Shown: piece by piece, positions 1-7,772 of the stretch
Layout: every line of letters starts with the position of its first letter
How positions within the stretch are numbered: the first letter of the stretch is position 1
Source of the DNA: Desulfofustis sp. PB-SRB1
Lineage (GTDB): Bacteria > Desulfobacterota > Desulfobulbia > Desulfobulbales > Desulfocapsaceae
DNA length: 64,000 nucleotides
Assembly (NCBI GenBank): GCA_016722945.1
Contig: JAEQMT010000038.1
Coordinates: 372,001 to 436,000 of the forward strand
Reading direction: 5' to 3'
The notes under the pieces: model-generated
What the model saw: the letters and a program-made list of their open reading frames with translations, nothing else
Database searches by the model: none
Told to the model about the DNA's origin: nothing
Position numbers and translations under genes: made by a program

Positions 1-1
1 C

Positions 2-1222
2 TCCATAACAATCATTCCACTCTATTTCATCTTGAACTATGTGGCTAAAAATCTGATCAGTGGTTCGGTTGAATCCCTGGGCCTCGGGCGGATTTCCGAA
101 GATGAGTTTCCCGAAAATGCCGATAAAGAATTCAAGGCGGCTGAACGTGAACAAAAGAAACAACGACTTTCACATCGCATTCACCAAATTTTCAAGTTTA
201 TCCTGTTGGCGGTACTGCTGATCTGGTTTCTCTCGCTCTGGGGCATATCGATCCCCTTTGCCAGCGCCGCCCTCAATGCCGTGTTTGATTCCTTGGTAGC
301 CATCGCCCTGGCTCTGACCGCCTGGCGCTTCGCCAGCAGTTTCATCGCTAGAAAACTGGAAGAGGCAGAGCCCGAAGAAGAGCAGAAAGAAGAGGATTTC
401 GATGACGAATTCGGCGGTGCCGCCCAGCGGGGGCGGAGCCACACTCTGCTTCCCGTGCTCCGCAAATTAATAGGCACGGTGCTGGTGGTCATGGTACTGC
501 TGATCGTCATCTCCTCTCTGGGAGTAAACATCGCACCGCTACTGGCCGGTGCCGGCGTAGTTGGTCTGGCGATCGGCTTCGGAGCCCAGAAACTGGTGTC
601 CGATGTGCTCTCCGGGTTCTTCTTCCTGCTCGATGACGCCTTCAGGGTTGGCGAATACATGCAGGCGGGATCGATCAAGGGCACGGTCGAGGCAATCACC
701 CTGCGCAACGTGATGCTCAGGCATCATCGGGGCATGTTGCAGGTGGTGCCGCACAGCGATCTGGGTGCCATCACCAATTACATGCGTGGTGGCATCGTCA
801 TAAAGTTCCCGCTGGAGTTCCCGTATGACACGAATATCGACCAGGTCCGCAAAATCATCAAGAAGGTCGGCATCGCCATGCTCGAAGATGAGGAACTCGG
901 CGACGATTTTATTCTGCCGGTCAAATCCCAGGGCGTCAACGAAATTACCAATTCGGTAATGGTGATCAGGGTCAAGTTCACCGCCAAACCGGGCAAGCAA
1001 TTCGTCATCAGGCGTGAGGCCTTTCGCCGGATTACCGAAGCCCTGAATGCCAAGGGAATATACTATGCGCACCGAAAGGTGATCGTCGATTTTCCCGAAG
1101 ATGCCAAGATGGATACCCAGAGTGAACAGGGCCGGCAACAGGCTCTGGAAGCAGGAGCTGCCGCAGCCCTGGCCGTGCAGGCAGATGAGCAACAACAGCA
1201 GGAGAAGAAAACTTTGGAATAA
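2..1222 (+). CDS. MscS-family mechanosensitive ion channel, 5' partial
   Basis: The reading frame is open to the left window edge, so the gene starts outside; the TTG at 32 is not a convincing start because the hydrophobic sequence continues upstream of it. Visible are two membrane segments at about residues 55-105 of the visible part, a charged acidic linker rich in E and D, then the MscS pore helix (GAGVVGLAIGFGAQKLVSD) and the beta domain (VGEYMQAGSIKGTVEAI). The family forms homo-heptameric inner-membrane channels that release solutes on osmotic downshock. The C-terminal tail is Gln/Glu rich. No partner gene is seen. The family call is secure; the exact subfamily is not. Confidence 0.9.
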   Translation, partial: SITIIPLYFILNYVAKNLISGSVESLGLGRISEDEFPENADKEFKAAEREQKKQRLSHRIHQIFKFILLAVLLIWFLSLWGISIPFASAALNAVFDSLVAIALALTAWRFASSFIARKLEEAEPEEEQKEEDFDDEFGGAAQRGRSHTLLPVLRKLIGTVLVVMVLLIVISSLGVNIAPLLAGAGVVGLAIGFGAQKLVSDVLSGFFFLLDDAFRVGEYMQAGSIKGTVEAITLRNVMLRHHRGMLQVVPHSDLGAITNYMRGGIVIKFPLEFPYDTNIDQVRKIIKKVGIAMLEDEELGDDFILPVKSQGVNEITNSVMVIRVKFTAKPGKQFVIRREAFRRITEALNAKGIYYAHRKVIVDFPEDAKMDTQSEQGRQQALEAGAAAALAVQADEQQQQEKKTLE

Positions 1223-1521
1223 AGGGAGCAAGTGCCCATAGAAAGCTATTCATAGAAGTCACGGTGACAGTATCCAAAACAGTACCAGCACGTAACGGTC
1301 AAAACGAAAACCTTTACAATCAATGGCATCATTCCGGCGAAGATGACTACTCAGGGGGGTTGGGAGGATCGACTCAGGCGGGATTCTTCAACAAGCGGGT
1401 GGAGAACACAGCAGTCCAGCAAGGTGGACATAAGGTGGGCACAATCAAAAACATCCCAGAAACGACAGAGACACACTGCCGTGCAGTAATTACAACCAGC
1501 TATTACGCAATGGATGTGTTC
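1223..1521. other. intergenic region without recognised gene
   Basis: About 300 bases between the channel gene and tRNA-Pro. An open frame here has no recognisable domain and runs into the tRNA, so I treat it as chance. No clear terminator or repeat was seen. Confidence 0.5.
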
Positions 1522-1600
<79 letters not shown>

Positions 1601-1612
1601 TACCGAAAAAAA

Positions 1613-1643
1613 GAAAAAAACCCGATTAGAAAACCGGGCTTTA
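1613..1643 (-). terminator. Rho-independent terminator
   Basis: On the minus strand a short GC stem (AGCCCG with CGGGTT) is followed by a run of seven T. It lies just downstream of the tRNA-3'-end-like sequence at 1647-1660, as expected for the original terminator of a tRNA gene now displaced by island insertion. Confidence 0.6.
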
Positions 1644-1646
1644 CCA

Positions 1647-1660
1647 ATTCTGGCTCCCCG
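1647..1660 (-). repeat. putative att site (copy of tRNA-Asn 3' end)
   Basis: The 14 bases ATTCTGGCTCCCCG are identical to 17477-17490, which form the 3' end plus trailer of the intact tRNA-Asn. The following bases diverge, with only remnants of a T-arm-like TTCGAA. A tRNA 3' end left behind at the far side of an insertion is the usual trace of site-specific island integration. No integrase is present, so this is an inference. Confidence 0.55.
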
Positions 1661-1870
1661 TGGTGGAGTCACTTCGAAACCAGTTTATCGGCCCTTCGAA
1701 AAAAATGAATGATACCACTATTGTTGCCCAGAATCAAGTGAAGGATGGTTCCCTCCCCGCGAACCAAGAGCAATTCCGCTCACCAACACCGGGCACGCTC
1801 GATGCGGGGCAGCCCGGTAGTGATCCGGTTGGTGATGGTGAATTGCGGTTTGAAGGTTTTTCTCATTCGA

Positions 1871-2339
1871 TCACTCAACTTCTCGATCCTTCCAGGCTGT
1901 TTTTTTCTTCACCTCGTCGATGAGAAACCTTACGCCCTGGTTGTCGGACGGGTTCAGCCAGAGCATCTTCTCAAATATCTGCGCCGCCTCGTCAAAGCGT
2001 CCCAGACGCCAGAGGCACAATCCGTAGCCGTGCATGCAGCGCAGAAACGGACGGTTGTTGATAAAGCCCCACGCCAGCACGCCGGTGAAGTGGTCACCCA
2101 AAGACAACTCACCGATGCGCAGGCCGACTTCGTAATGCCGGATGGCATGGTGCGGCCAGTCATCAAAAACAAGAGTGCCCAGGTGCGAGTGGGCATCGAG
2201 GCAGCGTAACGTCATCCTCAAAGGCCTGCCGAAAGGCCCAGAGTTGCTCGTCATCGCCATATGCGTCGACGGTGATTTCGGCAACAAGGCTGTCCAATTC
2301 TTGAATTTTCTTGCCCTCTTTGGGGCTTCGCGTGCTCAT
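1871..2339 (-). pseudogene. TPR-type protein of unknown function, internally deleted and frameshifted
   Basis: Two frames make one degraded gene. The ATG at 2339 opens a frame reading KIQELDSLVAEITVDAYGDD and EQLWAFRQAFEDDVTLP. Around 2215 the similarity moves to another frame that continues with DAHSHLGTLVFDDWPHHAIR and ends in TPR-like helices (LWRLGRFDEAAQIFEKMLWL). From memory, full-length relatives have a folded N-terminal domain between these two parts, so an internal deletion with loss of frame is likely. It starts 4 bp after the next gene's stop and was probably translated with it. Function unknown. Confidence 0.65.
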
Positions 2340-2342
2340 CTT

Positions 2343-3497
2343 TTATCCATCCTTCCAGATACCGGCCTTCACCAGCCGTTGGATCAGCGCCTTGCGCCGC
2401 GGGTGGCCGGCCATGAACTTCTCTAGTTCTTGCTGAAAATCCTTCTTGGTCACATACAAGGCATAGGCATCGGCGATGTCGACAAGTATCCGGCAGGCCT
2501 CGTCGTATCCCCGCCCCGTTCCGCGCTCGACAAGTTCTCTAACCGACGCCCAGGCCTTGGGAAAATCGCTGGACAAGTTTTTCAGGTACTCCTTGCGTTT
2601 CTCGCACCGTTTGGTCTCCAGTTGATCGCGGTCCCGTTTTTGCTTCTCCAACCTAATGTAGCGGGCCCTTTGGGCGTTCTGCCGCAACGCTCCCACCGTT
2701 CGCCGGGGTGCGTCGGCATCACCCGTCTGCAAGCCGCGCCGCCATGATGCGAACCGGTTCCTGATGGAGAGTTCGGCCTGCCGCCCGTTGCCCTCCAGCA
2801 ATTGTTTCATGATCAAATGGGTTTCTTCTCGTGGCAAAGCATCAATCCATTTATCCATTTCCCGCTGTGAAACTTCCCGCTCTTGTGCAGCCGGGCTGCC
2901 CATGCCGGCACCCGCCAGCAAGTCCGGGTCCACCTCCAGAAATTCAGCAAGAGCCTGCTGAGCCGCCGTCAGATTTGCCAACTCAACAACAGACAGCGGC
3001 TCCAGTTCATCGTCATCCATCAGTTCCTCGGCTACGGCCGGCAGCCAGCCGATATACAGGCTGCGCAGGTCCCCACGCAGCAGTTCATCCCGCACCGGGG
3101 CCAGCCGCGCCATCCAGCCCCGACCGTCCTCCATGCCGAAGCGGTCGTAATTTTCTGACTCCTCCAGGCTCAAGGTGATAATCCAATGGGTCGAGGTAGA
3201 CTTGATATCCAACAGGTACGGCACGGCCGCGGCTTTGGCGACCTCCCGGGTCAATGCCTCGATGGGCAGCCGCACCATGAAAATGGCCGTCATCCAGTTG
3301 GCCACATAGACATGAGCATCGAAATGACGCTGCATCAGCTTGTATGGATCGCCCTTGAAGTTTCCCCAATTGTACTCGTTGGTAAAGCTCACCGGCGTGA
3401 TCGCGGCCCTGGTCGAAAGCGCCCGCAGTTCATCCATTTCCTCTTCCGTCAGAGACCGGTCAATGGCCAGAAATTCATAGTATTGGTATTCGCTCAT
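2343..3497 (-). CDS. conserved protein of unknown function (SEYQYYEF family)
   Basis: About 384 residues starting MSEYQYYEFLAIDRSLTEEE. The longer frame adds six residues, but the ATG at 3497 matches the start I remember for relatives. The N-terminal half (about 1-180) looks like a compact domain with a conserved NWGNFKGDP segment; the C-terminal half is basic, helical and coiled-coil-like with many Lys/Arg/Glu, and ends in short repeats of helix-turn-helix length. I recognise the family as widespread in genomic islands but know no function. It is followed closely by the broken TPR gene, its usual neighbour. No signal peptide or membrane segment is seen. Confidence 0.7.
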   Translation of the reverse strand: MSEYQYYEFLAIDRSLTEEEMDELRALSTRAAITPVSFTNEYNWGNFKGDPYKLMQRHFDAHVYVANWMTAIFMVRLPIEALTREVAKAAAVPYLLDIKSTSTHWIITLSLEESENYDRFGMEDGRGWMARLAPVRDELLRGDLRSLYIGWLPAVAEELMDDDELEPLSVVELANLTAAQQALAEFLEVDPDLLAGAGMGSPAAQEREVSQREMDKWIDALPREETHLIMKQLLEGNGRQAELSIRNRFASWRRGLQTGDADAPRRTVGALRQNAQRARYIRLEKQKRDRDQLETKRCEKRKEYLKNLSSDFPKAWASVRELVERGTGRGYDEACRILVDIADAYALYVTKKDFQQELEKFMAGHPRRKALIQRLVKAGIWKDG

Positions 3498-3670
3498 GGG
3501 TTCAGTGCCATACAAAAAGTACAGAAAGTAGGAACATTTCTTTGGTAAAGAGTTCGATCATTTGTTCCAGAGCCTTACCATGAACAGCTCTTCATCCTCA
3601 ATCAATTCCGGCGTTGTTCCGACTTATGGGTTTCCACCATGCCGAATGAGTTCCAACAGTTCAGTTTTCC

Positions 3671-3988
3671 TCATTTAATCACTTCCCAGTAACCACCTTT
3701 GGCCGGACCGATGCGGCGGAGCAGGCCCTGGTCCTGCAATTTACGGATATTTCTTTCGATGGAACGTTCGGTCACGCCAATTAAACGCGCCAGCTCCGGT
3801 ATGGTTAAATGTTTCTCCTGCTTTAGTATACTCAGAATTTTCCCCGACGTTTTCCCCGACGTTTTTGGTGTTTCCGCAACCAGTGTATGCTCTCCAACCG
3901 ATTTTCGATGAACCTTTGCAGTAATAACACAGCTCAGAGTATTGGTGGTCGATTTGACTCGCAGGCCCGTTTGAGGTCGACAAATCAA
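3671..3988 (-). pseudogene. C-terminal winged-helix fragment of an AlbA_2/RecG-like regulator
   Basis: The recognisable part is the last 60-70 residues: KTSGKILSILKQEKHLTIPE, then a helix-turn-helix LARLIGVTERSIERNIRKLQ and a wing ending GPAKGGYWEVIK. This is the typical C-terminus of large AlbA_2-domain ATPase/helicase-like regulators. The N-terminal AlbA_2 and ATPase regions are absent and the residues before VAETPKT have no similarity I recognise. It is therefore read as a remnant. The intact relative at 10681-12192 lies in the same island. Confidence 0.6.
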
Positions 3989-4061
3989 AACGATCCTGTG
4001 AGGCTCAGAGCGAAGTTTACGACGCCATCAGGATTGAAAGCACGCGATGTCTGTGGGAAGG

Positions 4062-4826
4062 TCATGTAACCCCTCCCTTTTCACGCAACATCACAAGATC
4101 GTCATCCAGACTGTGCCGCAGGATATTCAGACTAGACGAGAGCGATGCCACATGTTCGGCTGAGACATGGGCCAATCGGAAGGGGAAGATGCTCGGGCTG
4201 TCGAGCAGGTCTTTTATGGCGGCTGACCCGTTCACCCTGGCGCGGAGGGATGCCTCCACCATCCAGGCAATGAGCCTGTGGTCTTCAACCGAAAACTGAT
4301 CCCCTTGGCCGTAGACGCCTTTGTCGCCCGTCTCTTTCAAAACGCCCCAATCGATGAATGATCGAAGTACGCGCCGGGCGGCCCGTGATGCGGTTTCTCT
4401 TTCTCCGTAATCTTCTTTCACCCGTCGTTGAACATGTGCTGCAGCGGCTGTTCCCTGAAGCCGCAAGAGCCTGCCGGTGTGAGCGGCAACCGCACCCCAA
4501 AATGGGTAAGCAGCCAGTGTCATGCCCCAGTGAACGGCAATTCGGTCTTTGCGTGGAAGTCCCCTGAGTATCTCCAGACCCTCGTCCCGCAACTTCTCCA
4601 GTTCACGAGGCACGGTGAGCCAGGTCTTCAGGAGAATGGTGATGACCTTTTCACGATTGCCCCTGACGGACTTTCCACCGACCGACACCTTGTTCTGCAG
4701 CAGATCTTGGAGCGAGTCGTTGATTGTGGTATTGTTGTTCCCGGCCAGTATCAGATTGGCTGTCTGCTCGAACCATTCGAGCCTGATGCGTTGGCTGAAG
4801 CCGATCTGTGCTCTCCGTCCGTTCAT
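4062..4826 (-). CDS. brxA: BREX protein BrxA (DUF1819)
   Basis: 254 residues of the DUF1819 family, a small largely helical protein common to BREX loci. Typical segments are EWFEQTANLILAGNNN, KSVRGNREKVITILLKTWL and RIAVHWGMTLAAYPFWGAVA. Structures of BrxA show a DNA-binding fold; its exact task in phage restriction is not settled. The start ATG overlaps the pglZ stop by 4 bp (ATGA), so translation is coupled and this is the last gene of the BREX operon. Its position after pglZ is the type 3 BREX order. No damage is visible. Confidence 0.85.
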   Translation of the reverse strand: MNGRRAQIGFSQRIRLEWFEQTANLILAGNNNTTINDSLQDLLQNKVSVGGKSVRGNREKVITILLKTWLTVPRELEKLRDEGLEILRGLPRKDRIAVHWGMTLAAYPFWGAVAAHTGRLLRLQGTAAAAHVQRRVKEDYGERETASRAARRVLRSFIDWGVLKETGDKGVYGQGDQFSVEDHRLIAWMVEASLRARVNGSAAIKDLLDSPSIFPFRLAHVSAEHVASLSSSLNILRHSLDDDLVMLREKGGVT

Positions 4827-6862
4827 GTGTCCCTCCGCTCGATCTGAATCAGAGGGACGATGAGCTCTTCAAGAGAAGCGCCGCCATGTCCGACAAGGCT
4901 TTCGGTCTTGCCGACAAACGCGGCGCGATGCGGAGCAAGCAGGGGCAGATAGTCCTCCGGCAGCCCGATAGGCAACCATTCCAAAGCGTCTGGGAATCGC
5001 TCCCTAACCTGACCGCGCAGTGAGGAATCGGGATAGATTCGAGCGCGCTCCCCGCGCAGGTCCGCCACGGCACCTTCAGCGGGTCGACCACAACCTGACG
5101 CCTCGATATTACCGTGATCCGACGACAGGTAGACACGAAATCCATTTTCCAGAAGCAGATCGAACAATTGCGCCAAGAACGGTCCTGCCGCCCACTGGCG
5201 GATCTGGTTGTGCATGCCCGCTGCGCCAAGTTCCATGCCGTGCATGATCTTGTCCACTTTGTCGATAACCAGACCGACCACGCGCACCCTGGGCCGGGCA
5301 ACAATCTCCTCCACGCTTTCCAAGGCGCCGCTGCCCAGCCCCTTGGCATATGCGACCTCCTGCTGTGTGAGTCCCTGGTCCACCCAGAATTGCGACCACA
5401 GCGCCGGCTCTTTGTCGGTGGTGTAAATGCTGTTCGGAAAATAGATCGGCGGCTTTCCCGCAAATGCCGCCTGGCGTGAAACAGAGGTGATGGTCGGTAT
5501 CCAGGCGAACACCGCGTTCTCACGGAAGCGGTAATTGGCTCTTTGCTTAGCGATTTCCCCGCGGATGATGATCCACTGATCCAGCGCAAGACCGTCCACC
5601 AGGACGAACGCAGCCTTGTGGTGCTTGGCGTCGTTGACATGGCGGGAGAGGAAACGGGGAATATGGTGGAGCATGACCGGAGGAGCCGGGGGCAGATTGA
5701 CCAATCCTGCGTAGCGTTTGGTCAGCCACGACACGAGTGCGGCATCGATCTGAGCTTGCAGCGCCTCTATCTTCTGCCGCGCCGGTTCCGGTAGCACTGC
5801 ATCCGAATCCAGAGCCAGAGCCATCAGCTCCGCCCAGGTTTTGGCAAAGTGGAACCAGTCGTCGTGTCGTGTGTCCTCGTTGGGAATATCCGCCGCCAAG
5901 GTATCGAGGAGCCCCTCGACGCGCCTCGTCCGATCCGCCTGCTCGTCGGTGCGGATGCCGATGGCGAGCCAGGTCTTGGAGAGCGACTCGGCTTTTTCAT
6001 GAGGAACCGCTTCAAGCAGCCCTTCGACAAACAGGTTGTCGATGTAGACACGGATGTCGTCATGGTCGAAGGGCAAGTCCGAAGGACCGGAATACTCAAA
6101 CCCGTAGGGTTTCTCATTCTCGCGAACGCCGGTAGCGTCCTGGGTTGCCGAACGATTTAAGAAGATGGGCCAGCGTTCCTGGAGAAAGGCGAAAAAGGCT
6201 TCTCGATCCGGGATGATCGTTTCGAGGGGCCATTGGTCAAAACCGCTCTGTTGGCGCAGCACCTGAACAAATCGCTCATCAAGCAAACCGGGGATGCGTT
6301 GCTCCCGATAGTGACGGCGAAGCAGTGCCCGCAGTAGATCGGACGGTTTGCAGATGAGTTCAGGGGCGATCTCAAATACATGGCGCAGAACGAATTCCTT
6401 TGTAGGATTGTCGCCCAGCACACCGGGAGCGTGCCGCTTCTGGGCTTCGTAGAGCGCATCCAGATCGCCACGGTCCAGGGCGGTCACGATGGGATAACTC
6501 AGGTTGGGAAAAATCTCCCCGAGGTTGAATGACAAGCGGCGGCCGGCCTGGAGCAGATCGTATGGCAGGCAGTTAAGGTCGCTTGCCGCGGAGCGCAGTA
6601 CGACCACCAAATCCGTCTGCTCACCCTGGTCCCAGCGGGAGCGAAACTTGGATTCGTAGGCATAGCGAAAGGCGACATGATCCTCAAATGGAATCAATTC
6701 AAAACCACGCTCGCGTATGCCTGCCAGAACGCCTTCTTCCAGAAGCAGGCCGTCCGGATCGGCAGCCAGGGTGAGCCGGGCGACATTGGGAGTGAACTCC
6801 CGAAGGATTTGGCTTCGCCAGGATCCTTCGGAGTGCGGCGTGCGTGGTGCGTGGTGCGTCAT
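4823..6862 (-). CDS. pglZ: BREX protein PglZ, alkaline-phosphatase superfamily
   Basis: 679 residues with the PglZ domain. Metal-binding type motifs are visible: FVLVDGLALDQW near residue 420, HGMELGAAGMHNQ near 544 and YLSSDHGNIEASG near 582. PglZ is a core, essential BREX component with a phosphatase-like fold. The expected start is near SWRSQILREFTP; here the first 13 residues (MTHHAPRTPHSEG) are encoded by a heptamer-repeat array, which supplies a replacement ATG overlapping the stop of the upstream S23 gene (ATGA). The rest of the protein looks intact. It is translationally coupled to brxA downstream. Confidence 0.9.
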   Translation of the reverse strand: MTHHAPRTPHSEGSWRSQILREFTPNVARLTLAADPDGLLLEEGVLAGIRERGFELIPFEDHVAFRYAYESKFRSRWDQGEQTDLVVVLRSAASDLNCLPYDLLQAGRRLSFNLGEIFPNLSYPIVTALDRGDLDALYEAQKRHAPGVLGDNPTKEFVLRHVFEIAPELICKPSDLLRALLRRHYREQRIPGLLDERFVQVLRQQSGFDQWPLETIIPDREAFFAFLQERWPIFLNRSATQDATGVRENEKPYGFEYSGPSDLPFDHDDIRVYIDNLFVEGLLEAVPHEKAESLSKTWLAIGIRTDEQADRTRRVEGLLDTLAADIPNEDTRHDDWFHFAKTWAELMALALDSDAVLPEPARQKIEALQAQIDAALVSWLTKRYAGLVNLPPAPPVMLHHIPRFLSRHVNDAKHHKAAFVLVDGLALDQWIIIRGEIAKQRANYRFRENAVFAWIPTITSVSRQAAFAGKPPIYFPNSIYTTDKEPALWSQFWVDQGLTQQEVAYAKGLGSGALESVEEIVARPRVRVVGLVIDKVDKIMHGMELGAAGMHNQIRQWAAGPFLAQLFDLLLENGFRVYLSSDHGNIEASGCGRPAEGAVADLRGERARIYPDSSLRGQVRERFPDALEWLPIGLPEDYLPLLAPHRAAFVGKTESLVGHGGASLEELIVPLIQIERRDT
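6831..6858 (+). repeat. heptamer array, left arm (four NNGTGCG units)
   Basis: Four exact 7-bp units in phase: GAGTGCG, GCGTGCG, TGGTGCG, TGGTGCG. Together with the inverted array at 7228-7255 they flank the S23 gene. The array encodes the first residues of the present PglZ. Confidence 0.9.
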
Positions 6863-7239
6863 GAGGCATCTCCTTTTTCAAGAGACTTTCTCAAACCACC
6901 AATTAAGTTGCCTACATCACGACAGAGTGCATAAGTGCTTGTAAATTCTTGACCCGATATGTAACTGAGGCTTTTGGCAATATGCAATTGGCTTCGTACT
7001 TCTGCAACAGATCCCCGTGCAATTGATAAGAATTGGCGAAATTCTGGTCTGCTGTATCGTTCAAATCCTTCTGCGATATTTGACATTACTGAAACAGCAG
7101 CTCGCTGTATCTGGTCTTTGAGCCCAAAGTCCCGAGAAATTTTTTCTTTTGACGTAAGTTGATAGATTTTTATGGCAAGGGCATGCGCTTTCTGCCACGC
7201 AACCAAATCCTCGAATTTTTCAACTTTCGCACTACGCAC
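6859..7239 (-). CDS. four-helix-bundle (S23 / 23S rRNA intervening-sequence) protein
   Basis: About 126 residues of the S23 four-helix-bundle family: KFEDLVAWQKAHALAIKIYQ, then QIQRAAVSVMSNIAEGFERY and SRPEFRQFLSIARGSVAEVR. Relatives occur inside 23S rRNA intervening sequences and, as Avd, in diversity-generating retroelements, where they form basic pentameric barrels. I chose the GTG at 7239, which lies within the right heptamer array; the usual start would be next to KFEDL and no ATG is available. The stop overlaps the pglZ start. It is out of place in a BREX operon: it sits between inverted 7-bp repeat arrays in the ruins of the brxHII gene, so it probably arrived with them. Its role is unknown. 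Confidence 0.8.
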   Translation of the reverse strand: MRSAKVEKFEDLVAWQKAHALAIKIYQLTSKEKISRDFGLKDQIQRAAVSVMSNIAEGFERYSRPEFRQFLSIARGSVAEVRSQLHIAKSLSYISGQEFTSTYALCRDVGNLIGGLRKSLEKGDAS

Positions 7240-7255
7240 CTCGCACCTCGCACTT
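7228..7255 (-). repeat. heptamer array, right arm (four CGCACNN units)
   Basis: Four exact 7-bp units in phase: CGCACTA, CGCACCT, CGCACCT, CGCACTT. This is the reverse complement pattern of the array at 6831-6858, and has the same copy number. Confidence 0.9.
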
Positions 7256-7257
7256 TT

Positions 7258-7443
7258 CCGGTTCCACCCGGACGACAAAAGAGGCGCCATTTCCGGGTAA
7301 ACCTGGGCCTTACGTTCGAGTTCCTCGTGCCATGAGCGTTCTCCCTGCCGAAGCAGGTTCAGCACACGAAGAATGAGCCCGGCTTCGATGGTTTTTCCGA
7401 GTCCGACCTCGTCGGCCAGCAGGTAACGAACCCGGGCTTCCGC
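7258..7443 (-). pseudogene. brxHII: relic of BREX helicase BrxHII
   Basis: One frame reads EARVRYLLADEVGLGKTIEA and GLILRVLNLLRQGERSWHEE. It thus contains the SNF2-type Walker A motif (DEVGLGKT) followed almost at once by what looks like a different part of the protein (ELERKAQVYPEMAPLLSSGW). A type 3 BREX helicase is around 900-1000 residues, so well over 800 are missing. The relic occupies the expected brxHII position between pglX and pglZ. It is fused at one side to a GxxExxY gene and at the other to the heptamer/S23 insert. The Walker A match is firm; the assignment of the second part is inferred from position. Confidence 0.7.
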
Positions 7444-7732
7444 CCTATGATCTTCAGGTAATTGAGCACCTGGCCTATTTCATGGTCCGTAATCTTCTCA
7501 ATCACCTTAGTTTCTACGACGACCTTATCGAAGACGATCAAGTCCGGCACGTACTCGCCCACTTTGACGCCTTTATAGACCACATCGAATCGGGGCTGTT
7601 GCTGGTATGAAATTCCTTGACGCTGAAATTCGACAGCCCAAGCATTCTCATAGGGTTTTTCCAACAACCCGTGCCCGAGCGTATTCAGCACTTCCATCGC
7701 ACAGCCGATGATTCGTTACGTCTCATCTTCAT
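7444..7732 (-). pseudogene. GxxExxY protein, degraded at both ends
   Basis: The core reads GCAMEVLNTLGHGLLEKPYE and continues to HEIGQVLNYLKIIG, the hallmark of the small GxxExxY family (G-x-x-E-x-x-Y is GLLEKPY here). The start is damaged: an ATG at 7732 begins MKMRRNE and one base appears missing before the IIGCAMEV frame. At the 3' end the usual NF..W segment is lost and the frame runs into the helicase relic, stopping at 7359. The family's function is unknown; it is PD-(D/E)XK-like in some descriptions. Confidence 0.7.
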
Positions 7733-7739
7733 GAACCAA

Positions 7740-7772
7740 TCTGTGTGTATCCGTGTTCATCCGTGGTTCACT
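7740..7772 (-). repeat. ATCCGTG tandem repeat upstream of the GxxExxY gene
   Basis: Imperfect 10-11-bp units (ATCCGTGTTC, ATCCGTGGTTC, preceded by a diverged ATCTGTGTGT) lie immediately before the GxxExxY start and at the pglX stop. I remember similar ATCTGTG/ATCCGTG repeats next to GxxExxY genes elsewhere, but cannot verify that here. Confidence 0.5.

Noticed and set aside
1651-1700. A third tRNA gene upstream of tRNA-Pro
   Set aside because: Only the 3' end matches; the T stem does not pair and there is no anticodon arm, so it was taken as an att remnant.
5020-6934. Many open frames opposite and within pglZ, and the same inside brxC, mlaEFD and the Mrp operon
   Set aside because: They are shadows of G+C-rich coding sequence; the opposite frames hold the recognised domains.
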